Shown here in pieces: positions 1-10,482 of a DNA stretch of 64,000 bases (position 1 is its first letter; the number at the start of each line of letters is the position of its first letter). Both the position numbers and the translations under genes were made by a program. The notes under the pieces were generated by a model. It was not told the origin of the DNA and searched no databases. It was given only the letters and a program-made list of their open reading frames with translations. Where the stretch lies: contig JAKNDB010000068.1 in the NCBI GenBank assembly GCA_024305405.1, positions 9,099,501-9,163,500 of the forward strand, given 5' to 3'. This stretch comes from Dirofilaria immitis (Eukaryota > Nematoda > Chromadorea > Rhabditida > Onchocercidae).

Positions 1-607
1 GAACATAGTAATATAAATGATATTTTGTGTTTTATTGTTATGGCATGTGTTCTGTTAGCTCAAATTATTTAAATTTTCTATCACATCAGAATACGGTAAA
101 TATCTAATATCGTGCATAATTAGTTGCAATTTGTAAGGTTAGAGCTTCGGGATCGCAGAATGGAATCCTAATTAGGTCAGAAACCCAATAAATTATTAGT
201 GAATGTATTAATGATATCACTTATATTCAAAGATGGACAATATGATTCGAATAATATGCCGCTTGTCAATATGATGCGATTAATCAGTATTAAGACAAAA
301 GTTCGATTTGTGCCACTAAATTTGCATCACTCCAATAATAAATTACAGTAATCTAATTTTCCAGAGTATTTCATCTATATTATCCTGTACCACTTGGTCG
401 TATCATGGTGAATCTTGTTGATTTCCATTTTAGTTGCCAAGCTTTTTTAAGTTTTTGAAGAATCTTTTTGCTGAACTGACGTTAAATGACTTATTCAAAA
501 TAATGAGCTTTTGAAGCATCATTGACACAATGAAATTCATAAGCACATTTTAAATTTAACATTTGACACAGTGCCTTTCCTAAGCTTTAGAAATTTCTTA
601 ATTTTAG

Positions 608-1526
608 GCAGTTGCTACTGCAAATTTGCATCATATTCTTGGCAATTTGGCATGTAGTATTTCACAGCTTTCGTCAGCTGATGTTGAAATTACAGTCAAC
701 ATAGAGTTTAAAAACGCACTACGTATGGTTATTACGTATAGTTAAATCTAAATGCCATCTAAATTTGGAAGAAAAAAGATGTTTTGACACCAGGACTTCC
801 CAGACCCTTCATGTAAGCTAAAATTACAATGGTTATAATTAGTTGAGCATCATGTACCTCACAAAGCCAGTTCATTGACAGTTAAAGAATGAAGTCCAAA
901 AAAAAAGGAGAATCATGAGGTGGCGGCCAATTCGAGTTTGATTACATTTCATATCATTACATTTCGTTCGAACAATTCCGTCAACTAATTTTGCATTTAC
1001 AAATATTTTTAAGCGTCACTTTCAGGTACCGGACAAGCGCAACTTGTAAGTTTTAAATTTCGTGCATGATTTTAATTCCTCCCTAACATTATAAAATATA
1101 GTAGCCTCTTTGATACAACAAATTTAAAGTGGTGTTTTAGAGCCTTGAATCTATTTCCGCAGTCTACTGAAATATACCCGAACTCCGCATTTCTTTTCAG
1201 ATCATCCAACCCCGGAATTGGATAATCTTGCGTTAGTTATTTATTCGCTCCTTTTTTTTGTAATTTAGGGTTCGGTATAACCATTACTTTTTTCCTTTAA
1301 AAGCTTTTTGTTTTCTCGAGATTCACTTAAAATATTTCTCAATGACTGAATTTACCAAATTTCCAGATCATTTCGCAAGATGGTCCCGAATAGAAAAATC
1401 CCAAACATAGGATTCGTAAGTTAACTCAGATTTTTTCTGCGAAGTTCTCTTTTTCTTCAGATAAACACGTCCTTAAAAAGAACCATAGCGAAAGCATTAC
1501 TACTCAGAGAACTTTGCAGGAAATAA
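608..1526 (+). CDS. 3' exons of an unidentified protein-coding gene (5' end outside or unresolved)
   Basis: I do not recognise this protein. Six short exons can be chained with matching phases: 608-727, 772-812, 1026-1045, 1201-1231, 1367-1415 and 1461-1526. Each is bounded by AG and GT, and the last ends in TAA. The first gives an open 40-residue segment beginning AVATANLHHILGNLA. The next four join as KKDVLTPGLPRPF, then MYRTSATYHPTPELDNLA, then SFRKMVPNRKIPNIGF. The last gives INTSLKRTIAKALLLRELCRK, a basic, helix-prone C terminus. None of these pieces is long enough to stand out as an ORF; support comes from the phase agreement across five introns. The first intron would be only 44 bases, which is short. 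An AATAAA lies at 1793-1798. Upstream exons may lie before position 600, but I could not link any with confidence. The chain is probably real; the function is unknown. Confidence 0.5.
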
Positions 1527-2415
1527 CTTGAAGATGGAATCAACTACATCATGAAAACCTCCCTTTAATTGTTAGATTAAATAACAGTAATCCATCACCT
1601 CAAGCATTTTCGATCTCTACCCATGCGCACCCTCCTCACATTATAATTATTTCTGGATTTCTTTCAGTCAGCTGAGGATGGGAATGAATTAAAGACTGAA
1701 GAATTATTTCCAGAAGCACGGATAACAGACAATAGAAATATTTGATACAATTATTTCAAGGAAACATTTCAAACTAATTTTTAAGAATTATAAATAAACG
1801 ATATGAAACTGTCGAAATTAGTGCCGTCACTTTTTTTAATTCCAGTTTTGCTTTAATAAATTGCACACATGAAAAATCCTTTCGAAAAAAACTATCTCAC
1901 AGGAATTAGCTGATTCTAGAAATAAATTCCAGAAATGTTTTAAACTTTCCGTTGTTGGAAATCCTTGATTATTTCTTTCCTGGAAGCATCAAGGTTCTCG
2001 ATCCGATCCTAATCTTTATAATACATCAGTAGCTAGAAGCAATATTGTTGTTGAAATACCGAAGTAGAAGTACTTGGTAGCAATGTTCATGCAAACAAAC
2101 CATACTTACTAATTTTGAACCTATAGAATGAAATTTGGTTAAATTTATTCATTTATAATATTATTTTAGATGAGTGTTGAGTTCCCAATAAACTAATTTT
2201 CGCTATTTTCATCAATTGTATTCCTTCATTTAACGAATAAGTAGACTGATGATAAACCTAATACACTATGTCTTGAAGTTATGGGGAACACAAATGTACA
2301 TTAAACTGACAATAGAAAGTAAACAGTTTAAAGTTCTTTTCGATGTCGTCAAATTCTTTTTACAGTATTAGTTAGCATCATTTATTTTCAACCGAAAAAA
2401 AAACTCAAATAAAAG
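1527..2415. other. Tail-to-tail intergenic region
   Basis: This stretch lies between the stop of the unidentified left gene and the stop of the rpl-6 gene, which face each other. It contains an AATAAA at 1793-1798 on the plus strand and a TTTATT at 2381-2386, which reads AATAAA on the minus strand. One exon-like piece (AG at about 1669, open to TGA near 1744, reading SAEDGNELKTEELFPEA) has no partner donor, so I leave it unassigned. Confidence 0.4.
2381..2386 (-). terminator. Likely poly(A) signal of the rpl-6 gene
   Basis: AATAAA on the minus strand about 30 bases past the TAA stop of the L6 gene, a typical nematode spacing. Confidence 0.5.
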
Positions 2416-3948
2416 TTAGAACAACATCTGATGAGGGAATTGATTTTTACCCAGCGAGAATCTAGAGCCCAAATAACCAAAAAGGTATTTCTTTTCTGGA
2501 TGTTTCCGAATCACTTCTAAAACCATGCTATCTATAGCTTTCTGATCAACTTTCCTTTGATCCGATACAGTGTACTCCTAGAAAAACACGATATAAACAG
2601 TTAAAAACGGTTACACTTTGAGTAAAACATACCACCATTCAACTAATTTATTAGCACTGTTGACTTTTACTGATAAATATATTATACTAAAATGATTACA
2701 CTTCTGTCCACTTTCTATATAACGCCATGGGATATGATCTACGATATTTTCTCTATGAAAAGATATCATCAAAAAAAGAATACATGAAAAAGTATAGATT
2801 TAGACTTACAGTTTTCCCTTGTGCAAATATATTGGCATCGCCTTTTTCGGTGTTTTTTGAATTGAATCTCGAAAATAGGCATCGTCAATGTGTTCTGGAA
2901 TTTTTATTCCTGATACATCAATTTTGTCTTCGTTGCAATTACGAAAGCCTGGGCTATGCGTCGTAGCGGAGTAGAATTCAGCTTCATTGGCCCTGAAATA
3001 AACCGAGCATATTAAGAAGTGCAATAAGAAAAATTAAGCATATTAAGAAGTGTAATAAAAAAATAGTAAGTGCTTTATTCAATTAAAACGTTCAAAACCT
3101 ATTACAACTTCAAGATATTTTGACAAAATCTTAAAATGTTGAAGATTTTTGAAATTTCTGCTTAAGGTAGCAGCATGGCCTCACCCATTTCATTAATGAC
3201 TGACCATTCCGTATTTCAGGAAAATTAGTACTTTTTGAAAGCATTTATAGGAATCAGATAAATTTATCGCAAAGCCAAAAATTACCTGTCACAAGCAGCA
3301 GGCCTGATTTTTCTAATTGTTTCAAAAGATGACACGCTTGCCCTTATGTCGTCCAGCAAGCATTATTAGGATAGTGCCAGGAGTGATTGATGGTCGAAGT
3401 GCTGGTTTTTGGGGATCGTTTTACCCGCTGAGTGATTCTATCTTCTTTCAGATATTTAGGCTAAACTATTCTGGTAGAATAAAAGAATATTCAAGTGAAA
3501 GGCTATACTTAGTAATGGACGTATTTTCATACCGATATCGCAAATAAATGAAGGGAGCACCTTAAAAAAACAACTTCGAGATATGAATGTGAGAAAATAA
3601 CATGAATAGTGCATATGTCAGTGGCTGAAATCAATTAAACACATTCGAAATTATATAGTAATACTGCTAAATAAGAAAAGACAATTAAGATTAGTATCCT
3701 AAAAATTCTAAAACAAAGAATTCCGTACTCCTTTCTTGACGAGAACTTTTCGCTCTTTGCCATTCTTATCACCCCAACTGGTTTCACAACGAACTTTGTT
3801 TTGCGTTCCCTTTTTTCTTAACAATAGAATATGGTTTCCTGGCATACGCACCACGCTTCGCATACATTCGTGCGGCAGAAAATCGCATAATTCCCGGTGC
3901 TACTTCATAATTATGTCTCATACGTGGCGTACGCTTTATAGCTGACAT
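2416..3948 (-). pseudogene. rpl-6: Ribosomal protein L6 (eL6) gene, reading frame broken several times
   Basis: eL6 is a structural protein of the large cytosolic ribosomal subunit. Four exons are visible: 3729-3948, one ending at 3286 (upper limit uncertain, near 3470), 2810-2992 and 2416-2577. Exon 1 starts at ATG 3948, 10 bases after a TTTGTAG acceptor that suits SL trans-splicing, and reads NYEVAPGIMRFSAARMYAKR. Exon 2 carries the family core [20 protein letters not shown] and ends SGLLLVTG. Exon 3 carries KLNSTPLRRIAQAFVIATKT and IKIPEHIDDAYF. Exon 4 carries SDQRKVDQKAIDSMV and ends NQFPHQMLF. At least six frame changes occur: near 3815 and 3790 (exon 1), two in exon 2, and near 2928 and 2860 (exon 3). 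Introns and splice sites look sound and the protein is well conserved on both sides of every break. The gene may therefore be functional but mis-sequenced, or it may be a very recent unprocessed pseudogene. Confidence 0.8.
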
Positions 3949-4246
3949 TTCTTTGCACCTACAAAAATCAAAAATAATTATAATGCAATACTAATGTTAC
4001 GACGCGCATATGCATATACAGATGTATAATTCAAAGTAAATCCAACCCTACCGAACTTAAGCTATAACTAACGTATCTTCCACGAATGAGAACATAGGTA
4101 ACAGAACTGACTATCGTAAGCTGGGAAAACTCGAAGAACTATTTTTAAAAATAGCAGCGCAATTTCAACATCGAAGGCAAAAATTCATTTTCTGTTGGGA
4201 AGAGAAATTAAACATATTTTTGTAGTAAGCGAAGCAAGTTTTAGAA
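3949..4246. promoter_or_regulatory. Shared upstream region of the divergent rpl-6 and mrpl-51 genes
   Basis: About 300 bases separate the minus-strand L6 start (3948) from the first possible plus-strand mL51 start (4247). The two face apart, so one short region must hold both promoters unless one depends on a distant site. I see no clear TATA box. A TTTGTAG splice acceptor for the L6 transcript ends at 3959. Confidence 0.45.
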
Positions 4247-5167
4247 ATGCAGTTCGGTGCATATTTGTCCATTTCGAAGTGTTTGTCCACTTCAAAATAT
4301 CAACTGAAAGCAGTAATGTTGCGATGCTTTCACGATCATTGTGCCGTTCCACGAGTTGCTGACGATCCGGAAGAAAAATGCATCCGATAACGGACGCTGG
4401 GTACAGATATCGTTACCACCGACCAGGTATTGACCCTTTGCCACGGCTACCGAACTGCAAGGTATCAGTACATAAGCCCGATTATAAAGTACGCAATTGC
4501 TGGACTACGGCACAAGCAAGGTATGAATAAATTTCTATTTCTTACATGCTTATCATTATTCAAATAGGTATATCAAGAAATAAATTGGTACGTGTATAGG
4601 AGATGCAGAAGAAATCTCAACGAATACAAAAAGGCTGCAGTTGTTGGAATAAGAAAAATTTAAAGCTAGTGTGTTGCTAAAGTTTTTTCACTCTTCAAAT
4701 ATGTGGAATACTAAATTTATTGCTTGTTTTTCATTAAACTAATACTACATAGAGAGAATACATGATCGCGAATTGCATTTACTCAATTTTCATATTAGTG
4801 TTTATGTAAACGAAATTATTGTAGGTTTGGTGAGAATGACTATATCGATTTGTTGGGTGATGGTAAAATCCACCCAGCTCAGCTATTATACCATGTCCCA
4901 GCATGGCTTCGTGGTTTTCCAGGTCAACATCGGGCCAATGAATTGGTGAAACTGATTCATTTCCGGAATTTGCATAAGGAGAAAATGCAAATTAATTCAC
5001 CTCGACGGTGGTATGATCTGCAGAAAAGAATCAGATATTTACTTCAGAAACATAATTACTACAAACAAGATGAATTGAGAGACGAACGATATTTTGGGTT
5101 ATGGGAAGAGAGACCGGACTACTTCTACAAGGATAAATCTAGAAGGAGCTATCAGGACCTCGTTTGA
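4247..5167 (+). CDS. mrpl-51: Mitochondrial large-subunit ribosomal protein mL51
   Basis: Two exons: 4247-4520 and 4825-5167 (TGA stop). The second exon reads GENDYIDLLGDGKIHPAQLL, then YHVPAWLRGF and WYDLQKRIRYLLQKHNYYKQ. This corresponds to the mL51 family pattern in which a YxDxxGxLGxG-type stretch precedes YHVPAWLRG. The product is a small component of the mitochondrial 39S subunit; its N terminus should be a mitochondrial targeting sequence, and here it is basic with few acidic residues. ATG 4316 (MLRCFHDHC) is an alternative start. The first exon is out of frame twice: one extra A in the run at 4374-4378 and one extra T at 4430-4431 must be discounted to join PRVADDPEE to NGRWVQISLPPTRY and then DPLPRLPN. 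The exon 2 frame is clean. It lies in the same orientation as dcr-1, about 730 bases upstream. Confidence 0.85.
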
Positions 5168-5306
5168 TGCTGTTGTCTGTACCATAGCTTTTGCTTCTAA
5201 TAGATAGAATAGAACTGTGGAGGAGCGAAATTTACGTGAGATAGTTAATCCTTCATATATAAACTATTTCTCACCATATTAATACAATATTCTGCAATTT
5301 AGAAAA

Positions 5307-5312
5307 AATAAA
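5307..5312 (+). terminator. Likely poly(A) signal of mrpl-51
   Basis: AATAAA about 140 bases past the mL51 stop and well before the dcr-1 start, suggesting that mL51 has its own 3' end. Confidence 0.4.
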
Positions 5313-5881
5313 TAATTTACTGTGGTTTTAACGTTAAATTATATTGCTTGCTCTTAGAGACTTATAATTTTAAACCTGGGAAAGATTACTTAGCGAAATG
5401 AAGTGATCTTTTCCAGAAGTTTGGAATGTAGTTTTACTTATTTAGTAGTCTAACTTGATGTATATGTGTTGTTTGCAGTGCCGAGGTTATAACAAAGATA
5501 GATTTACTTTATTCAGTTTAATTTTCCCGAAGAATTAATTTTATAATAGTTTATGGTTGTCCACTCTTTGGAATCTAATGTCGCTGTTATGAAATAAGAC
5601 GTATTACTTAATGCCTCACTCAGCGATAATTGATAATGCTGCTAGATTTCTTCCTGTTATTTTTTAATAAGGTTTGGAATAATGTTCTCTTGAAGAAAAA
5701 TTGATTTTAAGATAAAATAAAAAAGGTTGAAGCTTCCCGCTGCGTTAATATTTCCAAATGAAATTTTATGTTCCAACAGTTATTTTGTTTATTTTCATTG
5801 CTTTTGTCTCTCATGTGCTTTGCTATGCGTTGCGCCAAAATTTTTTGATTTGAAAAATAAGGAGAAAATAAAAATTAAAAA

Positions 5882-5894
5882 AATTTCAGGAAGT
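5882..5894 (+). promoter_or_regulatory. Probable trans-splice acceptor of dcr-1
   Basis: AATTTCAG ends at 5889, five bases before the dcr-1 ATG. No upstream coding exon joins to it in frame, so it is best read as a spliced-leader acceptor. The gap to mrpl-51 is long for a classic nematode operon, so SL1 is more likely than SL2. Confidence 0.45.
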
Positions 5895-8800
5895 ATGGTG
5901 GTTCGAGCAAGTGATGTGGACAAAGATTTCTTCACTCCACGAGACTATCAGGTATTGATACTCAAAGTTTTAGATAAGATTTAATAAACATTTCCGTTAT
6001 TCAGTGGGAACTATAGTTCGTCTGATTAAGGCTATTATTCACATAATTTTTATATGATGAGTAAAATTTAATCTGTTGTGCGTTTAGTATAGTTATTAAT
6101 AATTGGTTGTTACGAATTTTCCATGAACACAATCCTCAATTTATATATAGAATTGCTGATACAGCTTCTGTAGCAATCATTTTATGCCTCCAGACATGGA
6201 TTTTGTGAACCAATATAAATTTAGGTCAAGTATTTCGATATAATTTTAGGAATCAAATTAATTTATTTGGTGTAGAATTCTTTAATAGAATTTTCAAGGT
6301 TGAATTGTTGGATAAAGCGTGCAAGAAAAACATTATTGTTCCTCTCGGAACAGGTTCAGGCAAAACTTTTATTGCCGTTTTATTGATCAAGGAGTATACA
6401 ACCAAACTTGTAATACCATGGAAAAAAGGCGGTAAACGGGCTTTTTCCTGGTTGATAAAGGTGTAAATTTTTATTTCCTCATTTTTCAAAAATTTTGAGA
6501 TGACTGAAAATTCTGCAAGGAGTTATTTTGAAATATGCGAAATATTTATTTCGTCTTATATAATTATTGCATTCAGTTGGTTGGCTTCATTAATTATAAC
6601 TGACTAAGTAAACTTTAAGAGGCATACCAAAATGAAAATATCTGGATGGTAAAAGAGCGATGAAGAATTTTCGCACAAATTTTATTACTACAGTATATTT
6701 TCCTATATAATTATTCAGTTTCGCTAGTTGAACAACAAGCAGCACATATCGAACATCACACAACACTAAATGTGGGCAAAATGCACGGACATTTGAATCA
6801 GGATATTTGGTCAGAACCTGTCAAATTCGATGCATTTATTTCATTACATGAAGTTAGAAACTTTTATTCAAATTGTTTAAATTCTATTATTATAGGAATC
6901 GAAGATTTAAAATAATGAAAAACTTCCCATTTTAAATTTAAAGACCAAATAGTATTAATTGTAAAATATTTTTCTTATTGCATTGGTTGATGCCAATTTT
7001 TCTTTTTGGGTTACGGTGCTAACTGCTCAAATCTTCTTGGACTTACTCGATCATGGTTTCTTCAATTTGTCGAGGGCTGCTGTTATCATCCTTGATGAAT
7101 GCCATCATGTATTAGGTAGCAGACACCCTTATCGATTAATTATGCATCGATATGGGCAACTCACTGAAGGTATTTGTTAATAATTTTAAGAATTCAGAAT
7201 GCATTACTTTTAAATTTGTTATTAATAAACATTTAAATGGCAAATCTCGTTGGAGTAAATGAATTAATAATAGCATAATTTATTTTGGTAAATAAGGTAA
7301 ATTTATTTTGGTAAATAAGGTAAATCAAAAATAAATTTTCGTATGTTCTTGCAAATGAGTTAATAATAATTTGACATGAAAGACTTATATTTTTAGGTAG
7401 TGATTGATTAAGTCAAATTCAGTCATATGTGTTGATTGACATCGTAGAATTAAGGTAGCTTTAGTTTTTAAAATTTTTAACCGTTATCTTTTTAAGCAAT
7501 TTCTAAATTGAATTGAAAAAAGGGATTAAAATAATAAAAAAATTAGTGATATGAAAGAAACTCTACTTTTAACTCAGATGCACTGACAACATCATCAAAA
7601 TTAGTACTATGTTTGCTCAGTTTGCAGTGGAGAACTGAAAATATATTAAATTGCAGTGGATCGACCTCGAGTTCTTGGTCTCACAGCATCTCTAATCAAC
7701 AGCAAAATACCACCGAGCAGTTTAGAACAACTTTTAGAAAAATTGGAAGGGATCATGCATAGTTCAATTGAAACAGCAAGTGACTTAGTCTCTGTGGGTT
7801 TTCATCACATAGTTTTTAATTTTTACAAACTAAATTACTTTGTCATCATTTTTTCAAAAATAAAATGCATTTGATTTGAATGATAAAACATGCATGTTCA
7901 AATAATTTTCATTTATGTAATATTGTAGGAATTGTTATTCCAGGAATGAGAAATGATATTTTGCTGTGAAGCAAGTTGCTTTCTAGTATTGATAATTCTT
8001 TGGCATTTCGGTGGATAATTTTCTCTTTTCACCAAATAACTATCTGAACTTGCTCTAAAAAAATTGGAAAGGATCATGCATTTTGCTGAAATCTAAATCG
8101 GATTTGTTACATTCTTAATCAGAGGATCATTGACGATTGCGTTATAAAAGTTTCGAAAATGTCAAGTTATATAATGAAAATATGTTTAGATTTCTAAATA
8201 CGGGGCCAAGCCGAAAGAATATGTTATAATGTGTCACGATTTCTTCTGTTGTGCATGCGAAATTAGCAAAAAGTTGTCGATACTTTAGTAAATTTTTCAG
8301 TTTTTTTCAGTTTCACTGTTAATTTACTTCACACTTCTATTCCATTACGAATAATTTTTTAAAAACGATGGTGATAATTTTATGTGAAGTTTTATATTAT
8401 GGCAAATAAACCAGATGAACGAAAGTATTGAGTCATAGTTGATAGTATTCCTGTATAGCTGTTTTGGACATTAGTTTTTAAAAAAATAAAAGGAAACTAC
8501 CTAACTGGAAAGTAAGATTTTTCTTTAAAAGAACGAGGCTATTTTCAAGTTAAAATTTCTTCAAATCCAAGATTTTCCAGGAAGCTTTACGTACATTTTG
8601 TTTGAAATGTGCCGAATTTCATCCAGAATTTGATATAGATCCAAGGAAACCTGTTCTTGAGGCAGTTAGTCGAACGAAATCTGTTTTGGAACAACTGGGG
8701 CCATGGTGTGCATGGAAAGTTTGTCAAGTAAGTTGAACTATTTGGATCAAAAAGTAATATATACTTTAACTGGAAATAATATAAATCCAGGTATATTTTT

Positions 8801-10482
8801 TCAATTCTGTCATTCTGTTAAAAGTTTCGACCAAGTTTTCATTCGATCAGGAAAAGTTTATATGGGGCATACGAGATTTCTTTTCATTTGTCCATATAAA
8901 ATCAGCATTTCAATCACAATTATCATAACAAGCAACCTTTTTTCTTGCAGCTTTTTCAACGACAACTGAAGAAACATTCAGCACAAGGTTTTTTACCTGA
9001 AAAGCAAGTCATTTTTTACAAATGGCGTACACAACAATGCGTTTTACTAAACGTTTACTGGATGCAAAAGTGGCTAATATACGCTGTTTCGTTGATATGA
9101 AACCAATATTGCCAGACCGTTTGGCAAGACTGTTTGAAATTTTAAAGTTCTTTAATCCTTCGAATATGGAAAAAGTGAACCCAGATTTTGCGTTCTGTGG
9201 TATTATCTTTGTGGAGCAACGTTACGTGGCATATGTGTTAAATGTAGAGTTTCAGTATTTCTATATTATTTTCACTGTCACTACTGCTATTTTCTTATTG
9301 TGTTTCAAATCTCTAGGCTTTAACTTCAATTTGCTGTCATCACTTTATTTTTTAGACCTTGATAAGGGCAATATCCCGGTGGGACAGTGATAAATTTGGG
9401 TATCTGGTATCGGACTTCGTTATCGGATATAATAATGCCAACATTGGTGCAGAAGAAACAATGGCGTTGCATAGGAGGCAGGAATTAGTAGGGGACTTTT
9501 TCTATTTATTTTCCAGTTTACGTGGAAATTAAGTCAGTGATAAATAGATTTATATTTATATTAGAGTACACTGAAAAGCTATCGCCTTTTTAATTCTATA
9601 GTCATTTATATTTTCACAGATTAAAGGTTATTTTGATCTGCAAAATCTAAGCAATGAATTAAACAGATGTTCAAAATCACATATAATGGAAATCCGATAA
9701 TTTACTTTTATTATTGTTGGGGCAGTTGATATTCTTATTTTAATATTTACTTACATACTGGTATACTGGCTAAAAGACATTCTGTATTTGAATAAAATCT
9801 CGAGCAGTATATTACATTTAAAACTTTTTAGAGAAACGAATTTTAGGTTTTACGTAAATTTCGTCAGCGTCATCTGAATTTGTTGGTTGCAACAAGTGTT
9901 CTGGAAGAGGGTGTAGATGTGAGGCAGTGTAATGTGGTTATTCGTTTCGATCGGCCTACTGATTACCGTGCCTATGTACAGGTAATAGTTGTTCCATTTT
10001 TATTTTCCACAGAAGTCATTTCCTTGGATATTTACGGATTGTGGGATATAAACAACTATGTTAATCCACTAGTTTCAAAATAATATCGTTCTTCATTAAT
10101 TTTCCTTTTTTCCCAAATTGGACTGAGATCTATAAATTTTTGAATCTGAAAATAAAATATATTAGCTTTTTTAGGGTTAGGATTTCATTTTTGTCTTGCT
10201 TGAAAATGATCATAAATGCTTAATTTTAGAAAAAATCAGATCGCTTGGGACAAAATTTCACTCTTTTTTTAAAACTTATCGTAAATTATTATGGAGGCTT
10301 TTAATTAATTCCTTGAAGGTAAAGGTTTAAAAGTATCGAAAATTCTTTTATCAGTTTAAATCATCTTTCTTTAGTCAAAAGGAAGAGCACGAAAAGATGA
10401 TGCAAGTTATTTTTTATTAGTCGAAGAATACGATCGCGAACAGTGTTCTTGTGATTTGAAGGATTTCTTGCAAATCGAAAGA
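5895..10482 (+). other. dcr-1: dcr-1 helicase region (11 exons)
   Basis: Exons: 5895-5951, 6299-6460, 6719-6852, 7010-7169, 7657-7793, about 8190-8288, 8581-8727, 8951-9243, 9356-9487, 9847-9981 and 10375-10482. The Walker A motif is [16 protein letters not shown]. The DECH box is [18 protein letters not shown], followed by [16 protein letters not shown]. The C-terminal helicase lobe has [32 protein letters not shown] and, across the intron, [13 protein letters not shown], which is motif VI. The ATPase motifs needed for processive cutting of long dsRNA are all retained. The end of the 8190 exon is uncertain because the expected frame hits a stop. The exon starting at 7010 lacks an AG acceptor. 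Confidence 0.9.
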
